Assembly: GCF_010994275.1 (NCBI RefSeq) | Contig: NZ_WMCD01000001.1 | Span: forward strand, 62,001-126,000 | Direction: 5' to 3' | Length of the DNA stretch: 64,000 nt | Source of the DNA: Cyclobacterium jeungdonense | GTDB taxonomy: Bacteria > Bacteroidota > Bacteroidia > Cytophagales > Cyclobacteriaceae | Shown here: piece by piece, positions 1 through 10,168 of the stretch | How the letters are laid out: every line of letters begins with the position of its first letter | Position numbering within the stretch: position 1 is the stretch's first letter | Position numbers and translations under genes: made by a program | The notes under the pieces: generated by a model | The model's input: the letters and a program-made list of their open reading frames with translations, nothing else | What the model was told of the DNA's origin: nothing | The model's database searches: none

Positions 1-1
1 A

Positions 2-2173
2 ATAGAAATTCAGCCGAAAGCGTATTCAAATTACCTAAGCTTTGAAATTGTTTCCATTTCAAACATGCATAAGGTTGACTGGGTGGTCTGGGGTCCTTTT
101 CCTACCACCATCCGGGAGATTATTGGAGAGGCTGTGGGGGTGGTCCGTAATGACGACTTCGCCATCGGGATACAAGCCTTGAATGTGAAAACACTGGGAG
201 GCTATCCGGATGCTGAAAGTGATATAGAGCCGGCATATGATATTTTTGAAACGGGAGATTTGGTGGATGTGGATGCCGGCTGGCGAAACAAAAAATTTTA
301 TAGGGGGCAGACGGCAAAAGTAAGCGAAAACGGAAGTCTGCTTCAGGCTTACAGCAGGAATAGAAACAAAGACCGGATCATTGCCAACGTTGGGCACAAC
401 AGGTATCTTGCTCCAGCCTTTGAGGATGGAGGTCCCTTGGGTTCCAAAATTGCACTTTTTGGCAGTCCCTCTAAGCTTGTCCTGGATTTGATTGGTAAAA
501 TTGAAATCCAGGAAGGGCTACCCCATCCGTTGATAGATGGGGAATGGGCTAAGAAATCCAGGAAAGCGACTTCCTCTTACCTGATTTTGGACTTTACGGT
601 AGAAAATTTAGACAGGGCTATAGAATTTACCCAAAAGGCCGGTTTGGAGTACTTGTATCATGGCGGTCCCTTCCAAAACTGGGGCCATTTTGATTTGAAG
701 AAGGAATCCTTTCCGGACAACTGGAAAAGCCTTAAGGCATGTGTCGATCGTGCTCGCCAAAAAGGAGTGCAGCTAGGGGTGCATACCCTTTCCAATTTTA
801 TTAGCACCGATGACCCCTACGTTACTCCGAAACCGCATCCAGGACTTGCCAAGGTGGGGTTTTCGAGCTTAGCAAAGCCCCTTACCCGAGAGGAAAATGT
901 GATCCATATTGAGTCTCCTGATTTCTTCAATCAGATGGAAAATAATTCTCTCCAGGCCGTTCAGATCGGAGATGAAATAATCCGATACCGTTCTGTTTCC
1001 CCTGAGGCGCCCTGGCGGTTAGAGGGCTGTTTGCGGGGAGCTTATGGGACAGAACCCCAGGCCTATTCAGAAGGTACGTCAATTGGAAAGCTAATGGATC
1101 ATGCCTACCAGGTTTTTCTGGGAGACGCAGACCTGTCAGAGGAAATGGCCATCACTCTTGCCAGACTTTTTAATGAAACCGGGCTGAAGCAAGTTTCTTT
1201 TGATGGATTGGAAGGCACCTGGTCCACCGGAATGGGCCAATATGCACGAAGCCTTTTTACCAAAACCTGGTTTGATCACCTAAATGCCGATTTACAGGGA
1301 AAAGTAATCAACGATGCCAGCAATCCATCTCATTTTAACTGGCATATCAGCACGCGGTATAATTGGGGAGAACCTTGGTATGCCGGATTCCGGGAAAGCC
1401 AAACCAATTACCGGCTTATGAACCAGGATTTTTACCAGAGGAATCTGTTGCCCGCAATGTTGGGCTGGTTTAGTATGCGCCCGGAAACCAGCCTGGAAGA
1501 TACCGAATGGCTTCTGGCCAGAGCGGCAGGTTTTGATGCTGGGTTTGCCTTTAATCTGAGTTTTGATGCGGTAGAAAGAAACGGACAGTCCGCAGCTATT
1601 TTTGAGGCCATAAGAAACTGGGAGAGGGCGCGAATGACTGGTGCTTTTACTGCAGGTCAGAAAAGCAGGATGCAGGATATTCAAAATGAATTTAGCCTGG
1701 TACCTGAGGGCTCTGAGAAATGGAAGCTGATTCCCTACCAAATCGGACGCATGGAGCATCCCCATATTTTAAAGCAGCCAGGGGAACCCCTGCAGACTTC
1801 CATCCATTGGGAAAACCCCTACGCCAGTCAACCGTTGCAATTCCTCATTAGTCTGGTGCCGGCATCCGGTGAGAGCGTAGTGAAAGCCTCGAAAATAACC
1901 CTAACGGTCAATCAGTTTTATGCTCTGGAAATTCCGGTCAGCCTGAAAGCAAACCAGCAAGTAAAGCTTATGGAAAATGGGGATCTTGTTTTGTATGATA
2001 AGTATTGGCAGAAACTTGAAGTAATATCCGGTTTGGAGGTGATTCCTGAATTGGAAAATGGGGAAAATGAACTCTCGGTAACTGCAGATTTTGAGGCTGC
2101 TCCCGGAGCTGCATTAAAGGTAGAAATAAAATCCCAGGGACCTGATGAAACCGTAAGCGCAATGGACAGGTAA
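2..2173 (+). CDS. Glycosidase-like TIM-barrel protein, 5'-truncated by window edge
   Basis: The frame is open from base 2, and the 21 codons before the first Met (base 65) read like normal protein, so the gene starts outside the window and any signal peptide is lost. Counting from that Met, residues 1-160 look like a beta-rich N-terminal domain. Residues 170-540 have the alternating pattern of a TIM barrel, with conserved-looking stretches such as YHGGPFQNWGHFD and VSFDGLEG (Asp380, Glu383), which resemble a catalytic acid pair at a strand end. The last 130 residues form a beta-sandwich-like tail. I recognise the overall type from Bacteroidota glycan loci but cannot assign a CAZy family. It lies upstream of a cupin gene and the SusCD regulators, so a role in glycan breakdown is inferred from context. 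Glycoside hydrolase is the best guess; the reaction is unknown. Confidence 0.6.
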   Translation: MEIQPKAYSNYLSFEIVSISNMHKVDWVVWGPFPTTIREIIGEAVGVVRNDDFAIGIQALNVKTLGGYPDAESDIEPAYDIFETGDLVDVDAGWRNKKFYRGQTAKVSENGSLLQAYSRNRNKDRIIANVGHNRYLAPAFEDGGPLGSKIALFGSPSKLVLDLIGKIEIQEGLPHPLIDGEWAKKSRKATSSYLILDFTVENLDRAIEFTQKAGLEYLYHGGPFQNWGHFDLKKESFPDNWKSLKACVDRARQKGVQLGVHTLSNFISTDDPYVTPKPHPGLAKVGFSSLAKPLTREENVIHIESPDFFNQMENNSLQAVQIGDEIIRYRSVSPEAPWRLEGCLRGAYGTEPQAYSEGTSIGKLMDHAYQVFLGDADLSEEMAITLARLFNETGLKQVSFDGLEGTWSTGMGQYARSLFTKTWFDHLNADLQGKVINDASNPSHFNWHISTRYNWGEPWYAGFRESQTNYRLMNQDFYQRNLLPAMLGWFSMRPETSLEDTEWLLARAAGFDAGFAFNLSFDAVERNGQSAAIFEAIRNWERARMTGAFTAGQKSRMQDIQNEFSLVPEGSEKWKLIPYQIGRMEHPHILKQPGEPLQTSIHWENPYASQPLQFLISLVPASGESVVKASKITLTVNQFYALEIPVSLKANQQVKLMENGDLVLYDKYWQKLEVISGLEVIPELENGENELSVTADFEAAPGAALKVEIKSQGPDETVSAMDR

Positions 2174-2285
2174 TGGTGGTAGTATAGGCGACTACCTATC
2201 CAGGACTTGTACTGACTTTCTACGAAGCATTGTTTTGGAAAAGAAATAGTTTTACTTTCACCGGTAAATAAACCCAAGTACCAAT

Positions 2286-3062
2286 ATGAAAACGCTTTCC
2301 TTAATCCTGCTGGCCATGGCCTTCACTCAGGTACATGCCCAACAAAATCAACCCCATCCCTCCGCAGTTTTTGAATACCGAATGTTGCCCGTGACTACCA
2401 GGGAAATGGCAGAGGTAAGGCACCTGATGAATTGGCCAACCAAGACACTTGAAAATTTTCATGTTGAACAGCTGGATCTGAAAGCTACAGAATCCATTGA
2501 ATTGGACGATGATAAGGAAATGCTGGTGTTGGTATTAAACGGTGCGCTACAACTGGAAACAGACAATTCCACCGAGGTCATGGAAGAACGGAGTATCGCC
2601 TGGTTGCCCCGGAATAAAAATTTCAAAATGGCTCCGCAAAATTCGAGTGCTTCGGTTTATCTGATTCGATGGGATGTTGACGGTGATGCTAATAAGGTAG
2701 CAGTTGATCGTCCCGAAGCGAAAATTTTCCATTACGACGCCATGGACTTTCAGGAGACTGCCAAGGGAGGTAGGCGCGCTGTCATGAGAGAAGAAACGGA
2801 AACATTACAAGAACTCGAAATGCATATTACCACCTTGAAGGAAGGTGAAAAAAGTCATGACCCTCACGTGCACGCTGATGAAGAAATTATCCTTGTACTG
2901 CAGGGTCATGTAGCCGAACATATTAATGGTACCGAATACCAACTGGGACCTGGCTCTTTGGTGTTTTTATCCGCCTATGACCCTCACGGTATTCGCAATG
3001 TGGGTGAGGGGGAATGTGAATATTACGCTATTCGCTGGATTACAGCAAAAACGGGAAAGTAA
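2286..3062 (+). CDS. Secreted bicupin protein
   Basis: The 258-residue product begins with a Sec signal peptide (cleavage near Ala18 in QVHAQ). Two cupin domains follow, at about residues 55-130 and 165-245. The second holds an intact metal-binding set: His194, His196 and Glu200 in HVHADEE, and His234 in YDPHGIRNV. The first domain lacks these histidines and probably has only a structural role. The layout resembles ureidoglycine aminohydrolase-type bicupins, but export to the periplasm makes a role on a sugar or uronate more likely here. It follows the glycosidase-like gene by 112 bases on the same strand. The reaction cannot be read from sequence. The fold call is firm; the function is open. 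Confidence 0.75.
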   Translation: MKTLSLILLAMAFTQVHAQQNQPHPSAVFEYRMLPVTTREMAEVRHLMNWPTKTLENFHVEQLDLKATESIELDDDKEMLVLVLNGALQLETDNSTEVMEERSIAWLPRNKNFKMAPQNSSASVYLIRWDVDGDANKVAVDRPEAKIFHYDAMDFQETAKGGRRAVMREETETLQELEMHITTLKEGEKSHDPHVHADEEIILVLQGHVAEHINGTEYQLGPGSLVFLSAYDPHGIRNVGEGECEYYAIRWITAKTGK

Positions 3063-3205
3063 CTATTTCATAAAAGACATCTTAAAAAAAGGTATTTTTT
3101 TATTTAAATTGAAATAAGGTATATTGTATTCCCTAAACTGCCAAACCAACTGAAGTATCCTGCTTATTGTCCAATGTAATAAACCCTATCCCAAATTGCG
3201 AGTTC

Positions 3206-3802
3206 ATGGGAGTTTTGCAAAAACATACAGATACTGAATTACTGGCATGTCTCCGGCAGGGAGACGTAGCTGCCTTTGATGAATTGTATTTCAGGTACGC
3301 TAAAAAACTAATGGCGTTTTCCCGTACTCTTTTTACAGATCAGCACCTGGCCGAAGAGGCGGTTCAGGAAATCTTTGTCAGGATTTGGCAACGACGAAAG
3401 AAACTAGACGTGTCCAAATCCTTCAAGAGCTACCTTTTTCAATCGGTCAAATATTATGTGTATAACCACATTCGTAATCGAAAAAAGGAATGTTGCCTGG
3501 AAGCTGCTGCAGGCAATCCGGAATTTGTTGATCAAAGTCAGGAGAATGAAATGGCTTATCATGAATTGGAGGAATGGGCGATGGAATTAATTTGCCGTTT
3601 ACCTAAGGTCCAACAAGAAGTATTTCGCTTGAATAAACTCAATGGCATGAGTAGTGATCAGATAGCATTACAGATGAATTTATCAAAGAGGACCATCGAA
3701 CACCACATTTACCTTGCTTCAAAGTCACTGAAAAAAAACCTGCTTCAGCATCCCTCCTTTTCGGGGCTTCTATTTCTCAGTATAAGTTTTGGCATTTGTT
3801 AA
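3206..3802 (+). CDS. ECF RNA polymerase sigma factor (FecI-like)
   Basis: This is a 198-residue sigma-70 family ECF factor. Region 2 covers roughly residues 10-85 (AFDELYFRYAKKLMAF, then EEAVQEIFVRIWQ). Region 4 lies near residues 125-185 and ends in a helix-turn-helix (MSSDQIALQMNLSKRTIEHH). I prefer the Met at 3206 because sigma region 2 starts right after it; an upstream in-frame Met at 3167 would add 13 residues that look non-coding. The C-terminus carries an unusual hydrophobic tail (SGLLFLSISFG). The FecR anti-sigma gene and a SusC with an STN domain follow, so this factor very likely drives the locus downstream when SusC binds its glycan. That model is established for Bacteroidota; its use here is inferred from gene order. 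Confidence 0.9.
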   Translation: MGVLQKHTDTELLACLRQGDVAAFDELYFRYAKKLMAFSRTLFTDQHLAEEAVQEIFVRIWQRRKKLDVSKSFKSYLFQSVKYYVYNHIRNRKKECCLEAAAGNPEFVDQSQENEMAYHELEEWAMELICRLPKVQQEVFRLNKLNGMSSDQIALQMNLSKRTIEHHIYLASKSLKKNLLQHPSFSGLLFLSISFGIC

Positions 3803-3939
3803 AAGATCCGTTTTATTACAAAATAATATTTTATAATATTACAAAAAGATAGTTTCATAAAATTTTTTAAGTGTTTTTTTATTTTCTATTAAGTAAATGG
3901 ACTGGCTGATGGTTTCTATAGCAAAGCACAATAAGCCCA

Positions 3940-4935
3940 GTGAAAAAAGAAAATTTAACCCGATTTTTGAATGGAACAGCCAGCCCAGATGAAAAAAGGC
4001 AGGTATTAAAATGGTTTGACCAGGAGGATGGCAGGGAAATTTTTGATCGGCATTTAAAGGAAATATGGAAGGACTCCAGTCCTAGCGATGCGGATATGAC
4101 GGATTACGAATCCCTTTTACAGCGGATCCACAAGAAAGTGCAGCCTGGATCAGGGAGTGGAAAAGTCAAACGAATGATTCCCTGGATAAAATTTTTTCGA
4201 ATAGCTGCTTCCCTGCTTCTGCTTATAGCATGTGCCTATTTTCTAAAGAAAGGACTGGAGTACCAAAACCCGGTAGCTGAAGTGGTTGAAAAAACAATCA
4301 CCAAAGCGACGCAAAATGGCGAAAAGCTGACGCTGGTATTGCCAGACGGAACGAAAATCACCTTAAATTCGAATTCATCGCTATCCTTTTCATCCAGCTT
4401 TGGACAGTACGAACGAGTTGTACGGCTTTCCGGAGAAGCTTATTTTATTATCGCCAAAGATTCCCTGCGTCCATTTCGGTTAATTACAGACGAGATGGTC
4501 ACGACGGCGCTGGGTACGGAATTCAACGCCTATGCACGATTGGATCAGTATGCAGTGGCACTCACCGAAGGAAGGGTGGCTATTGATGCAGCCAATCAGA
4601 GATTGGAATTAATCCCCGGTCAAAGGGCAACTGTGAATGAAAGGTTGTATCCCAAAAGTGTTAAAGTAGACCCATTTGATTTTGACAAAACCATAGGATG
4701 GAAAGAAGGACAACTGGTAATTGACCGGAAACCCTTAAAGGTTCTTTTAGAGGACTTGAGTTCCTGGTATGGTGTGGAAATGAAAATAGATCCGCAGTTA
4801 AACCTGACCCGCAGGGTGATCGGCACCTTTCGGAACAAGAACCTGACTGATGTATTGACGGGCCTTGGGTTTTCCATGGGATTTGATTTTGAAATAAATG
4901 GAAAAGTGGTATTCATTAAAAAAGAAAGCCTATGA
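3940..4935 (+). CDS. FecR-family anti-sigma factor
   Basis: A 331-residue inner-membrane regulator starting at GTG. Residues 1-80 form the cytoplasmic part that binds the sigma factor. One membrane helix spans about residues 87-104 (FRIAASLLLLIACAYF). The periplasmic FecR domain follows at roughly 115-220 (TLVLPDGTKITLNSNSSLSF, then RLSGEAYFIIAKD), and a DUF4974-type domain closes the protein (about 255-331, with ending PLKVLLEDLSSWYGVEMKI). In this family the periplasmic part contacts the STN domain of an outer-membrane transporter and controls release of the cognate ECF sigma factor. Both partners are direct neighbours (sigma at 3206, SusC at 5027), so the three genes form a complete trans-envelope signalling chain. 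Confidence 0.92.
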   Translation: MKKENLTRFLNGTASPDEKRQVLKWFDQEDGREIFDRHLKEIWKDSSPSDADMTDYESLLQRIHKKVQPGSGSGKVKRMIPWIKFFRIAASLLLLIACAYFLKKGLEYQNPVAEVVEKTITKATQNGEKLTLVLPDGTKITLNSNSSLSFSSSFGQYERVVRLSGEAYFIIAKDSLRPFRLITDEMVTTALGTEFNAYARLDQYAVALTEGRVAIDAANQRLELIPGQRATVNERLYPKSVKVDPFDFDKTIGWKEGQLVIDRKPLKVLLEDLSSWYGVEMKIDPQLNLTRRVIGTFRNKNLTDVLTGLGFSMGFDFEINGKVVFIKKESL

Positions 4936-4946
4936 ACTAAAAAAAA

Positions 4947-4989
4947 GCAGGGCAAAACTCCCATCGCCAAATGAAATGCTTTACCCTGC
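4947..4989 (+). promoter_or_regulatory. Hairpin in the fecR-susC leader
   Basis: GCAGGG at 4947-4952 pairs with CCCTGC at 4984-4989, and AAA/TTT extend the stem across one mismatch. The loop is about 31 bases and no T run follows, so it is not a standard terminator. It sits between fecR and susC and could protect or attenuate the susC message. It could also be chance. Confidence 0.3.
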
Positions 4990-5026
4990 AGATCCTAATT
5001 TGTACTAATTAAAATCCTTTAAAATT

Positions 5027-8000
5027 ATGAAAAGAAAACTACTGTACCTAATCAAAATGGTATCGAAAAACCTATTGTACGGGTTGGTGCTTCAATGTTT
5101 GTTTATGACAACATTGATGGCGCATGAGATTCACGCGCAGATCAAGCCTATTGATGAGTCCTTTATCCGACTGAGTAAGTCGGAATGGGATCTCGCGGAA
5201 ATCTTCCAGGCTGTGGAAGAGAAGACAGATTATCAGTTCGTATTTCCGGAAGAAATTTTGACGAATTCCGTACAACTTAATTTAAAAAGTAAACGGCAAA
5301 CAGTAAACGAGCTGCTCCTGGATATAGCCCTTGGCGCAAACCTGAAATTCAAACAGGTAGATAATTCTATTTATGTAGCCTGGGGAAACCAATCCCAAAT
5401 AGAGCCCATCGAAATATTAATTGAAGAACGCCCCATCACCGGGAAAGTGGTGGATACGAACGGGCAGGGAATTCCAGGGGCCACCGTATTAATAGAAGGC
5501 ACAACCATCGGAACCGCCACGGATATTGATGGCAACTTCAGTTTGGAAATTCCCGATGATGCCGTGCTGGTGATTTCATTCATCGGCTATGAGTCTCAGC
5601 GAATTGAAGTGGGCAATCAAAACGAAATAAATGTCACCATGGAGGAGGATTTGTCCTCGCTTGACGAAATCGTGGTGGTAGGCTATGGAACCCAGAAAAA
5701 AGTAAACCTGACCGGTGCGGTGAGTACGGTCACCTCTGAGGACATTGTAAACCAACCCGTAGGCCAGACATCGATGGCATTGCAGGGTATTGCGCCGGGA
5801 GTGACCATTACGCAACGGAGCGGGCAACCGGGATCAGATGGAGGAGCAATCCGGATTCGGGGAGTAGGTACCCTGGGCGATTCCAATCCCCTTATTATGG
5901 TAGATGGAGTCGAAACCAGCCTGAATAACGTGGATCCCAACGAGATTGAAAGTATCTCCATTTTGAAAGACGCTTCTTCGGCAGCCATATACGGGGCAAG
6001 AGCAGCGAATGGGGTGGTACTAATTACCACAAAAAGAGGAGTAGAAGGCGTGCAGGTGAATTACAACATGTATGCAGGTTTTCAGGTTCCTACCCGAATG
6101 CCAGATATTGTCGGAGCGTTGGATCATATGGAATTGGCCAATGAGGCTTTTACCAACGTGGGTAACGATCCGCAATATACTGAAGAATTCCTCGCTGATT
6201 ACCGGGCAGGAATGCCGTCAGACCAGTATCCGAATACAGACTGGCAAGCGTTGACTTTAAAGAATACGGCCTTCATGCAAAACCACAACGTAAGCATCAA
6301 TGCGGGAAGTGAAAAGGCCAAGGTTTTTGGATCCATCAGTTACCTGGATCAGGATGGAATTATTCCCAATACCGATTTTAACCGGTTCAACCTCCGTCTA
6401 AACTCGGATGTCAACGTATCGGATAAATTGACCTTATCGATGGACTTGTTTTTACGCAGGGCCTATCAACGAGAACCTTCTTTCGGTACCGGATATGTTT
6501 TCCACTGGATGCGTCGAATTCCAGCCAATGAAGTAGGGGTACTTTCCAATGGGCGCTACGGAGAAGGTTGGAATGGGGATCATCCGCTGGCCCGGGCTAA
6601 AGATGGTGGCTTACGAACGGAGGAAAGCCTGGATGCCATTCTTAACTTCCGCTTGGATTATAAGATTACCGATTGGCTATCCGCTGAGCTGATGTATGCA
6701 CCCAAATTCTGGAATCCGCATACCAAAAGCTTTGCAAACATTACCCAAACCTATGCCAGGGATGGGGTGACGCCTACCCATTTTGTGCCGCAGCGGAATT
6801 CCCTATCGGAAAGGTATGACCGGGAATGGTATAACAATATTCGGGGAATCATTAGAATGGACAAAACCTTCAATGACATACACACACTCGGTATTACATT
6901 AGGTTACCAGCAGGAGGACCAGACCAATAAATGGATTTCTGCTTACAGGGAGGTATTCCCCCTACCACAATACCAGCAAATCAATGCAGGTAACCGCGCC
7001 AATGAACAAACCGGAGGTGCCGCTTCGCATTGGGCTTTGCAATCTGTTTTCGGTAGGGTTACCTATAATTACGACGAAAGGTACTTGCTGGAGGGTAATG
7101 TGCGAAGAGATGCTTCCTCGCGTTTTGCCGAAGGCAATCGGGTGGGGGTTTTTCCCTCATTCTCTGCCGGATGGCGAATTTCAGAAGAAAATTTCATGCA
7201 GGGAAATTCTGGTATCATTGATCAGTTAAAATTAAGAGCCAGTTGGGGCCAATTGGGTAACCAAAACATAGGTCTTTATCCCTTTGCCGCTTTTATGTCT
7301 CTCGGTGGGGGTGCCCAGGATTATGTGTTTGACGGGGCCAATGCACCGGGCGCCGCTTTGAATAGCATGGCCAATTCTTCCATACAATGGGAGATCACGG
7401 AAACGACCGATATCGGCTTGGATTTTAACCTCTGGGGCAAACTGGACGTTGCTGCTGACTATTACGTGAGAAGAACTAAAGATATATTGCTGGCCTTGAA
7501 TATTCCGCAGACCATCGGATTAAGCGCTCCTTTTCAAAATGCCGGTGAGGTAAAAAACAACGGATATGAACTGATGGTCAATTACCGCAACAAGGTAGGC
7601 GATTTGAATTACAGCGTTATGCTTAATTATTCAGACGTCCGCAACGAAATAATCGACATGCGGGGTATAGAAAATACCGGACTAACAGTAAATAGAGAGG
7701 GACATCCCATAGGTTCCTTTTTCGGTTACATCTCGGAAGGTTTGTTTCAAAGTCAGGAAGAAGTGAATAATCATGCCGATCAGTTTGGAAATATTGCACC
7801 GGGAGATATCAAGTACCGGGATGTGGATGGAGACGGTATGATCAATGACCGTGATCTAGCTGTGATTGGCAGTCCGATTCCAAGGCATACTTTTGGTCTT
7901 CGGTTTAACGCCGATTACAAAGGGTTTGACTTCTCTTTGTTTCTGCAGGGAGTAGGCAAAGCAGATGGCTACATTTATGGGCAGGGGATCATGCCTTTTT

Positions 8001-8350
8001 ATCTGGGAGGCACTGTTCAGGAACAACATAAAGACCGGTGGACACCGACCAATACTGATGGGTCTTATCCGCGATTGGCATGGAACCAAACCAATAACGA
8101 ACAAAATTCCAGCTTTTGGATGAGAAATGCAGCCTATCTGCGAGGTCAGAATGTGCAGTTGGGGTATTCTCTTCCGCCCAGTGTGTTAGACCCATTGAAT
8201 ATTCAAAGAGTACGGGTGTACCTGAGTGGTAGAAACTTGTTTACCATTACGGATTTTTACGAGGGCTATGACCCGGAGGCACCGGTCAGCAATGGGGGTT
8301 GGTACCCTCAGATGACCACGTATACCATGGGCTTGAATGTTAACTTCTAA
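5027..8350 (+). CDS. SusC/RagA-type TonB-linked outer-membrane transporter with STN domain
   Basis: The 1107-residue product has a signal peptide ending near residue 38 (EIHAQ). An STN signalling domain spans about 55-118 (IFQAVEEKTDYQFVFPEE). A carboxypeptidase-regulatory-like domain lies at 136-210 (ITGKVVDTNGQGIPGATV), followed by a TonB-box-like stretch (LDEIVVVGYGTQKK) and a plug at about 225-345. The remainder is the 22-strand barrel ending in aromatic residues (GLNVNF). It imports oligosaccharides together with the SusD lipoprotein encoded 13 bases downstream. The STN domain, absent from the second SusC at 27682, ties this copy to the FecR/ECF pair just upstream. Length and domain order are normal for the family. 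The substrate cannot be read from sequence. Confidence 0.96.
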   Translation: MKRKLLYLIKMVSKNLLYGLVLQCLFMTTLMAHEIHAQIKPIDESFIRLSKSEWDLAEIFQAVEEKTDYQFVFPEEILTNSVQLNLKSKRQTVNELLLDIALGANLKFKQVDNSIYVAWGNQSQIEPIEILIEERPITGKVVDTNGQGIPGATVLIEGTTIGTATDIDGNFSLEIPDDAVLVISFIGYESQRIEVGNQNEINVTMEEDLSSLDEIVVVGYGTQKKVNLTGAVSTVTSEDIVNQPVGQTSMALQGIAPGVTITQRSGQPGSDGGAIRIRGVGTLGDSNPLIMVDGVETSLNNVDPNEIESISILKDASSAAIYGARAANGVVLITTKRGVEGVQVNYNMYAGFQVPTRMPDIVGALDHMELANEAFTNVGNDPQYTEEFLADYRAGMPSDQYPNTDWQALTLKNTAFMQNHNVSINAGSEKAKVFGSISYLDQDGIIPNTDFNRFNLRLNSDVNVSDKLTLSMDLFLRRAYQREPSFGTGYVFHWMRRIPANEVGVLSNGRYGEGWNGDHPLARAKDGGLRTEESLDAILNFRLDYKITDWLSAELMYAPKFWNPHTKSFANITQTYARDGVTPTHFVPQRNSLSERYDREWYNNIRGIIRMDKTFNDIHTLGITLGYQQEDQTNKWISAYREVFPLPQYQQINAGNRANEQTGGAASHWALQSVFGRVTYNYDERYLLEGNVRRDASSRFAEGNRVGVFPSFSAGWRISEENFMQGNSGIIDQLKLRASWGQLGNQNIGLYPFAAFMSLGGGAQDYVFDGANAPGAALNSMANSSIQWEITETTDIGLDFNLWGKLDVAADYYVRRTKDILLALNIPQTIGLSAPFQNAGEVKNNGYELMVNYRNKVGDLNYSVMLNYSDVRNEIIDMRGIENTGLTVNREGHPIGSFFGYISEGLFQSQEEVNNHADQFGNIAPGDIKYRDVDGDGMINDRDLAVIGSPIPRHTFGLRFNADYKGFDFSLFLQGVGKADGYIYGQGIMPFYLGGTVQEQHKDRWTPTNTDGSYPRLAWNQTNNEQNSSFWMRNAAYLRGQNVQLGYSLPPSVLDPLNIQRVRVYLSGRNLFTITDFYEGYDPEAPVSNGGWYPQMTTYTMGLNVNF

Positions 8351-8363
8351 ACAGCAGGAACCA

Positions 8364-10043
8364 ATGAAAAATTTGATTAAATATATTCTATTGATACCCG
8401 TTCTATTCATGTCCTATTCTTGTGACGATGAATTCCTCGAACGGATGCCACTGGATTCTCCATCCAGTGAGACGTATTTCGAAAACGAAACGGAATTGGA
8501 AATGGCCGTAAACGGGGTGTATAACCGCCTTTGGTATTGGCCGGCAGGTATTGCCTGGTTTTTGTCCTTCGACTTTGCCTCAGACGATGGCTGGGACCGA
8601 AACGGCAGTCCTTTGCAAGCATTGGGTAGGGGAGAGCAAAATGCAGACAATGGGTTCACAAATGGCTTCTGGTCTCATTTCTACCGGGCCATTAACAGGA
8701 CCAATTTTATCACTACCCGTGGAAGTCACTTGCGGGATGAAATGGATCCGGCAAAATACGATCGATTGGTGGGCGAAGCCCGCTTTATCCGGGCCTATTT
8801 CTATGCCTACCTTGCTGAATTGTACGGCGATGTTCCCTTAGTAACTACTACACTGACTCTGGAGGAATCCCAAACCCCAAGGACACCAAAATCAGAAGTA
8901 ATCGATTTCGTGATGTCGGAACTCAATGAGATAAAAGGATACCTGCCCATGGATGCCACCGAAAAAGGAAGAATTACCCAGGGTACCGTTTTGGCACTGA
9001 TGTCTCGAGTAGCCTTGTGGAACGAAAGGTGGGAAGATGCAGCAGCAGCAGCCAAAGAACTTATGGATTCCGAAACCTATGCGATAGACCCCGATTATGA
9101 AGGCATGTTTACCTTCGCTGGGGATAATTCTCCGGAAGTGATTACCCGAATTCAGTATTTACGCGGGGTGCAAACCCATAATTTGCCTAGAAATTTCTGG
9201 TCCAGGATGGCGCTTGGACACTCCAACAAAAAGCCACCACAGGATATGGTGGATACCTATGATGCCATTGATGGACTTCCCATTGATGAATCACCGCTTT
9301 ACGATCCGCAAAATCCGTTCGAAAACAGAGATCCCCGCCTGGATTATACGTTGGTGGTTCCTGGCTCCCGGTTGGTCAATTGGATCTATGAAACACACAG
9401 CGACAGTACCATGACCTGGGAATTTCAGGGAGAGGATAGCGTGCGGGTTCCAAACATTGAGGCCCAGCATGCTTATGCTTCCTTTACTGGTTACCTGTAC
9501 CGAAAACATGTGGATGTGGCCAACTATCCTACCGATGTTGGATCCACGGACCAGAACCTGACTATTTTTCGACTTGGAGAAGTGTTGCTTAACTATGCCG
9601 AAGCAAAGGTTGAACTAAATCAAATCGATGAAAGCGTGTACGACGCCATCAATGCGATCCGCCAAAGAGAATCCGTGCAAATGCCGGTTATCGAACCCGG
9701 TAAAACCCAGCAGGAAATGAGAAACCTGGTCCGGAAGGAACGAAGACACGAATTAGGCATCGAAGGATTTCGTTATTTTGATATCCGCAGGTGGGGCATT
9801 GCCGAAGACGTACTTCCCGGACCTTACCGCGGCAGGGTAAATCGATATGGTGAAGGCGGTTGGTTAAACGAAGCCCCTATGATTGATCCCATAGGTACGC
9901 CAAGCTATGACCACATCAGCAATGCGGACGAAATGGTAGTCGTAGAAACCCGTGATTTTAATCCCAATCGGGATTACTTATGGCCAATACCTAGAATAGA
10001 ATTGGAAACAAATACAGCATTGACCCAAAACCCTGGGTATTGA
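8364..10043 (+). CDS. SusD/RagB-family glycan-binding lipoprotein
   Basis: I start the gene at the ATG at 8364, which gives a clean lipoprotein signal ([10 protein letters not shown]..., lipobox SYSC with Cys20). The earlier in-frame ATG at 8337 overlaps susC and precedes the signal peptide. The 559-residue product has the SusD N-terminal repeats ([20 protein letters not shown]), a TPR-like middle ([24 protein letters not shown]) and the typical C-terminal signature ([32 protein letters not shown]). SusD caps the SusC barrel on the cell surface and captures the glycan. Spacing of 13 bases to susC indicates translation from one message. It is an ordinary full-length member of the RagB/SusD family. 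Confidence 0.96.
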   Translation: MKNLIKYILLIPVLFMSYSCDDEFLERMPLDSPSSETYFENETELEMAVNGVYNRLWYWPAGIAWFLSFDFASDDGWDRNGSPLQALGRGEQNADNGFTNGFWSHFYRAINRTNFITTRGSHLRDEMDPAKYDRLVGEARFIRAYFYAYLAELYGDVPLVTTTLTLEESQTPRTPKSEVIDFVMSELNEIKGYLPMDATEKGRITQGTVLALMSRVALWNERWEDAAAAAKELMDSETYAIDPDYEGMFTFAGDNSPEVITRIQYLRGVQTHNLPRNFWSRMALGHSNKKPPQDMVDTYDAIDGLPIDESPLYDPQNPFENRDPRLDYTLVVPGSRLVNWIYETHSDSTMTWEFQGEDSVRVPNIEAQHAYASFTGYLYRKHVDVANYPTDVGSTDQNLTIFRLGEVLLNYAEAKVELNQIDESVYDAINAIRQRESVQMPVIEPGKTQQEMRNLVRKERRHELGIEGFRYFDIRRWGIAEDVLPGPYRGRVNRYGEGGWLNEAPMIDPIGTPSYDHISNADEMVVVETRDFNPNRDYLWPIPRIELETNTALTQNPGY

Positions 10044-10168
10044 TACTGGAGATGATGCTGAAAAAGGAATATTTCAGGGATTCCTGCCCCAAAGTTTTGG
10101 AGTGGGAATCCCTTCCTTTAGAGCTTATTTCTATTCCAGAGAGTAGCCTTTCAAAAACCCAAACTAAC

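Noticed and set aside
8337..8363. Earlier ATG for SusD overlapping the SusC gene
   Set aside because: It adds nine residues ahead of a perfect lipoprotein signal; the ATG at 8364 is better.
10040..10168. TTG start for the first flavoenzyme
   Set aside because: It would put a 43-residue extension before a normal Sec signal peptide; the ATG at 10169 fits export.
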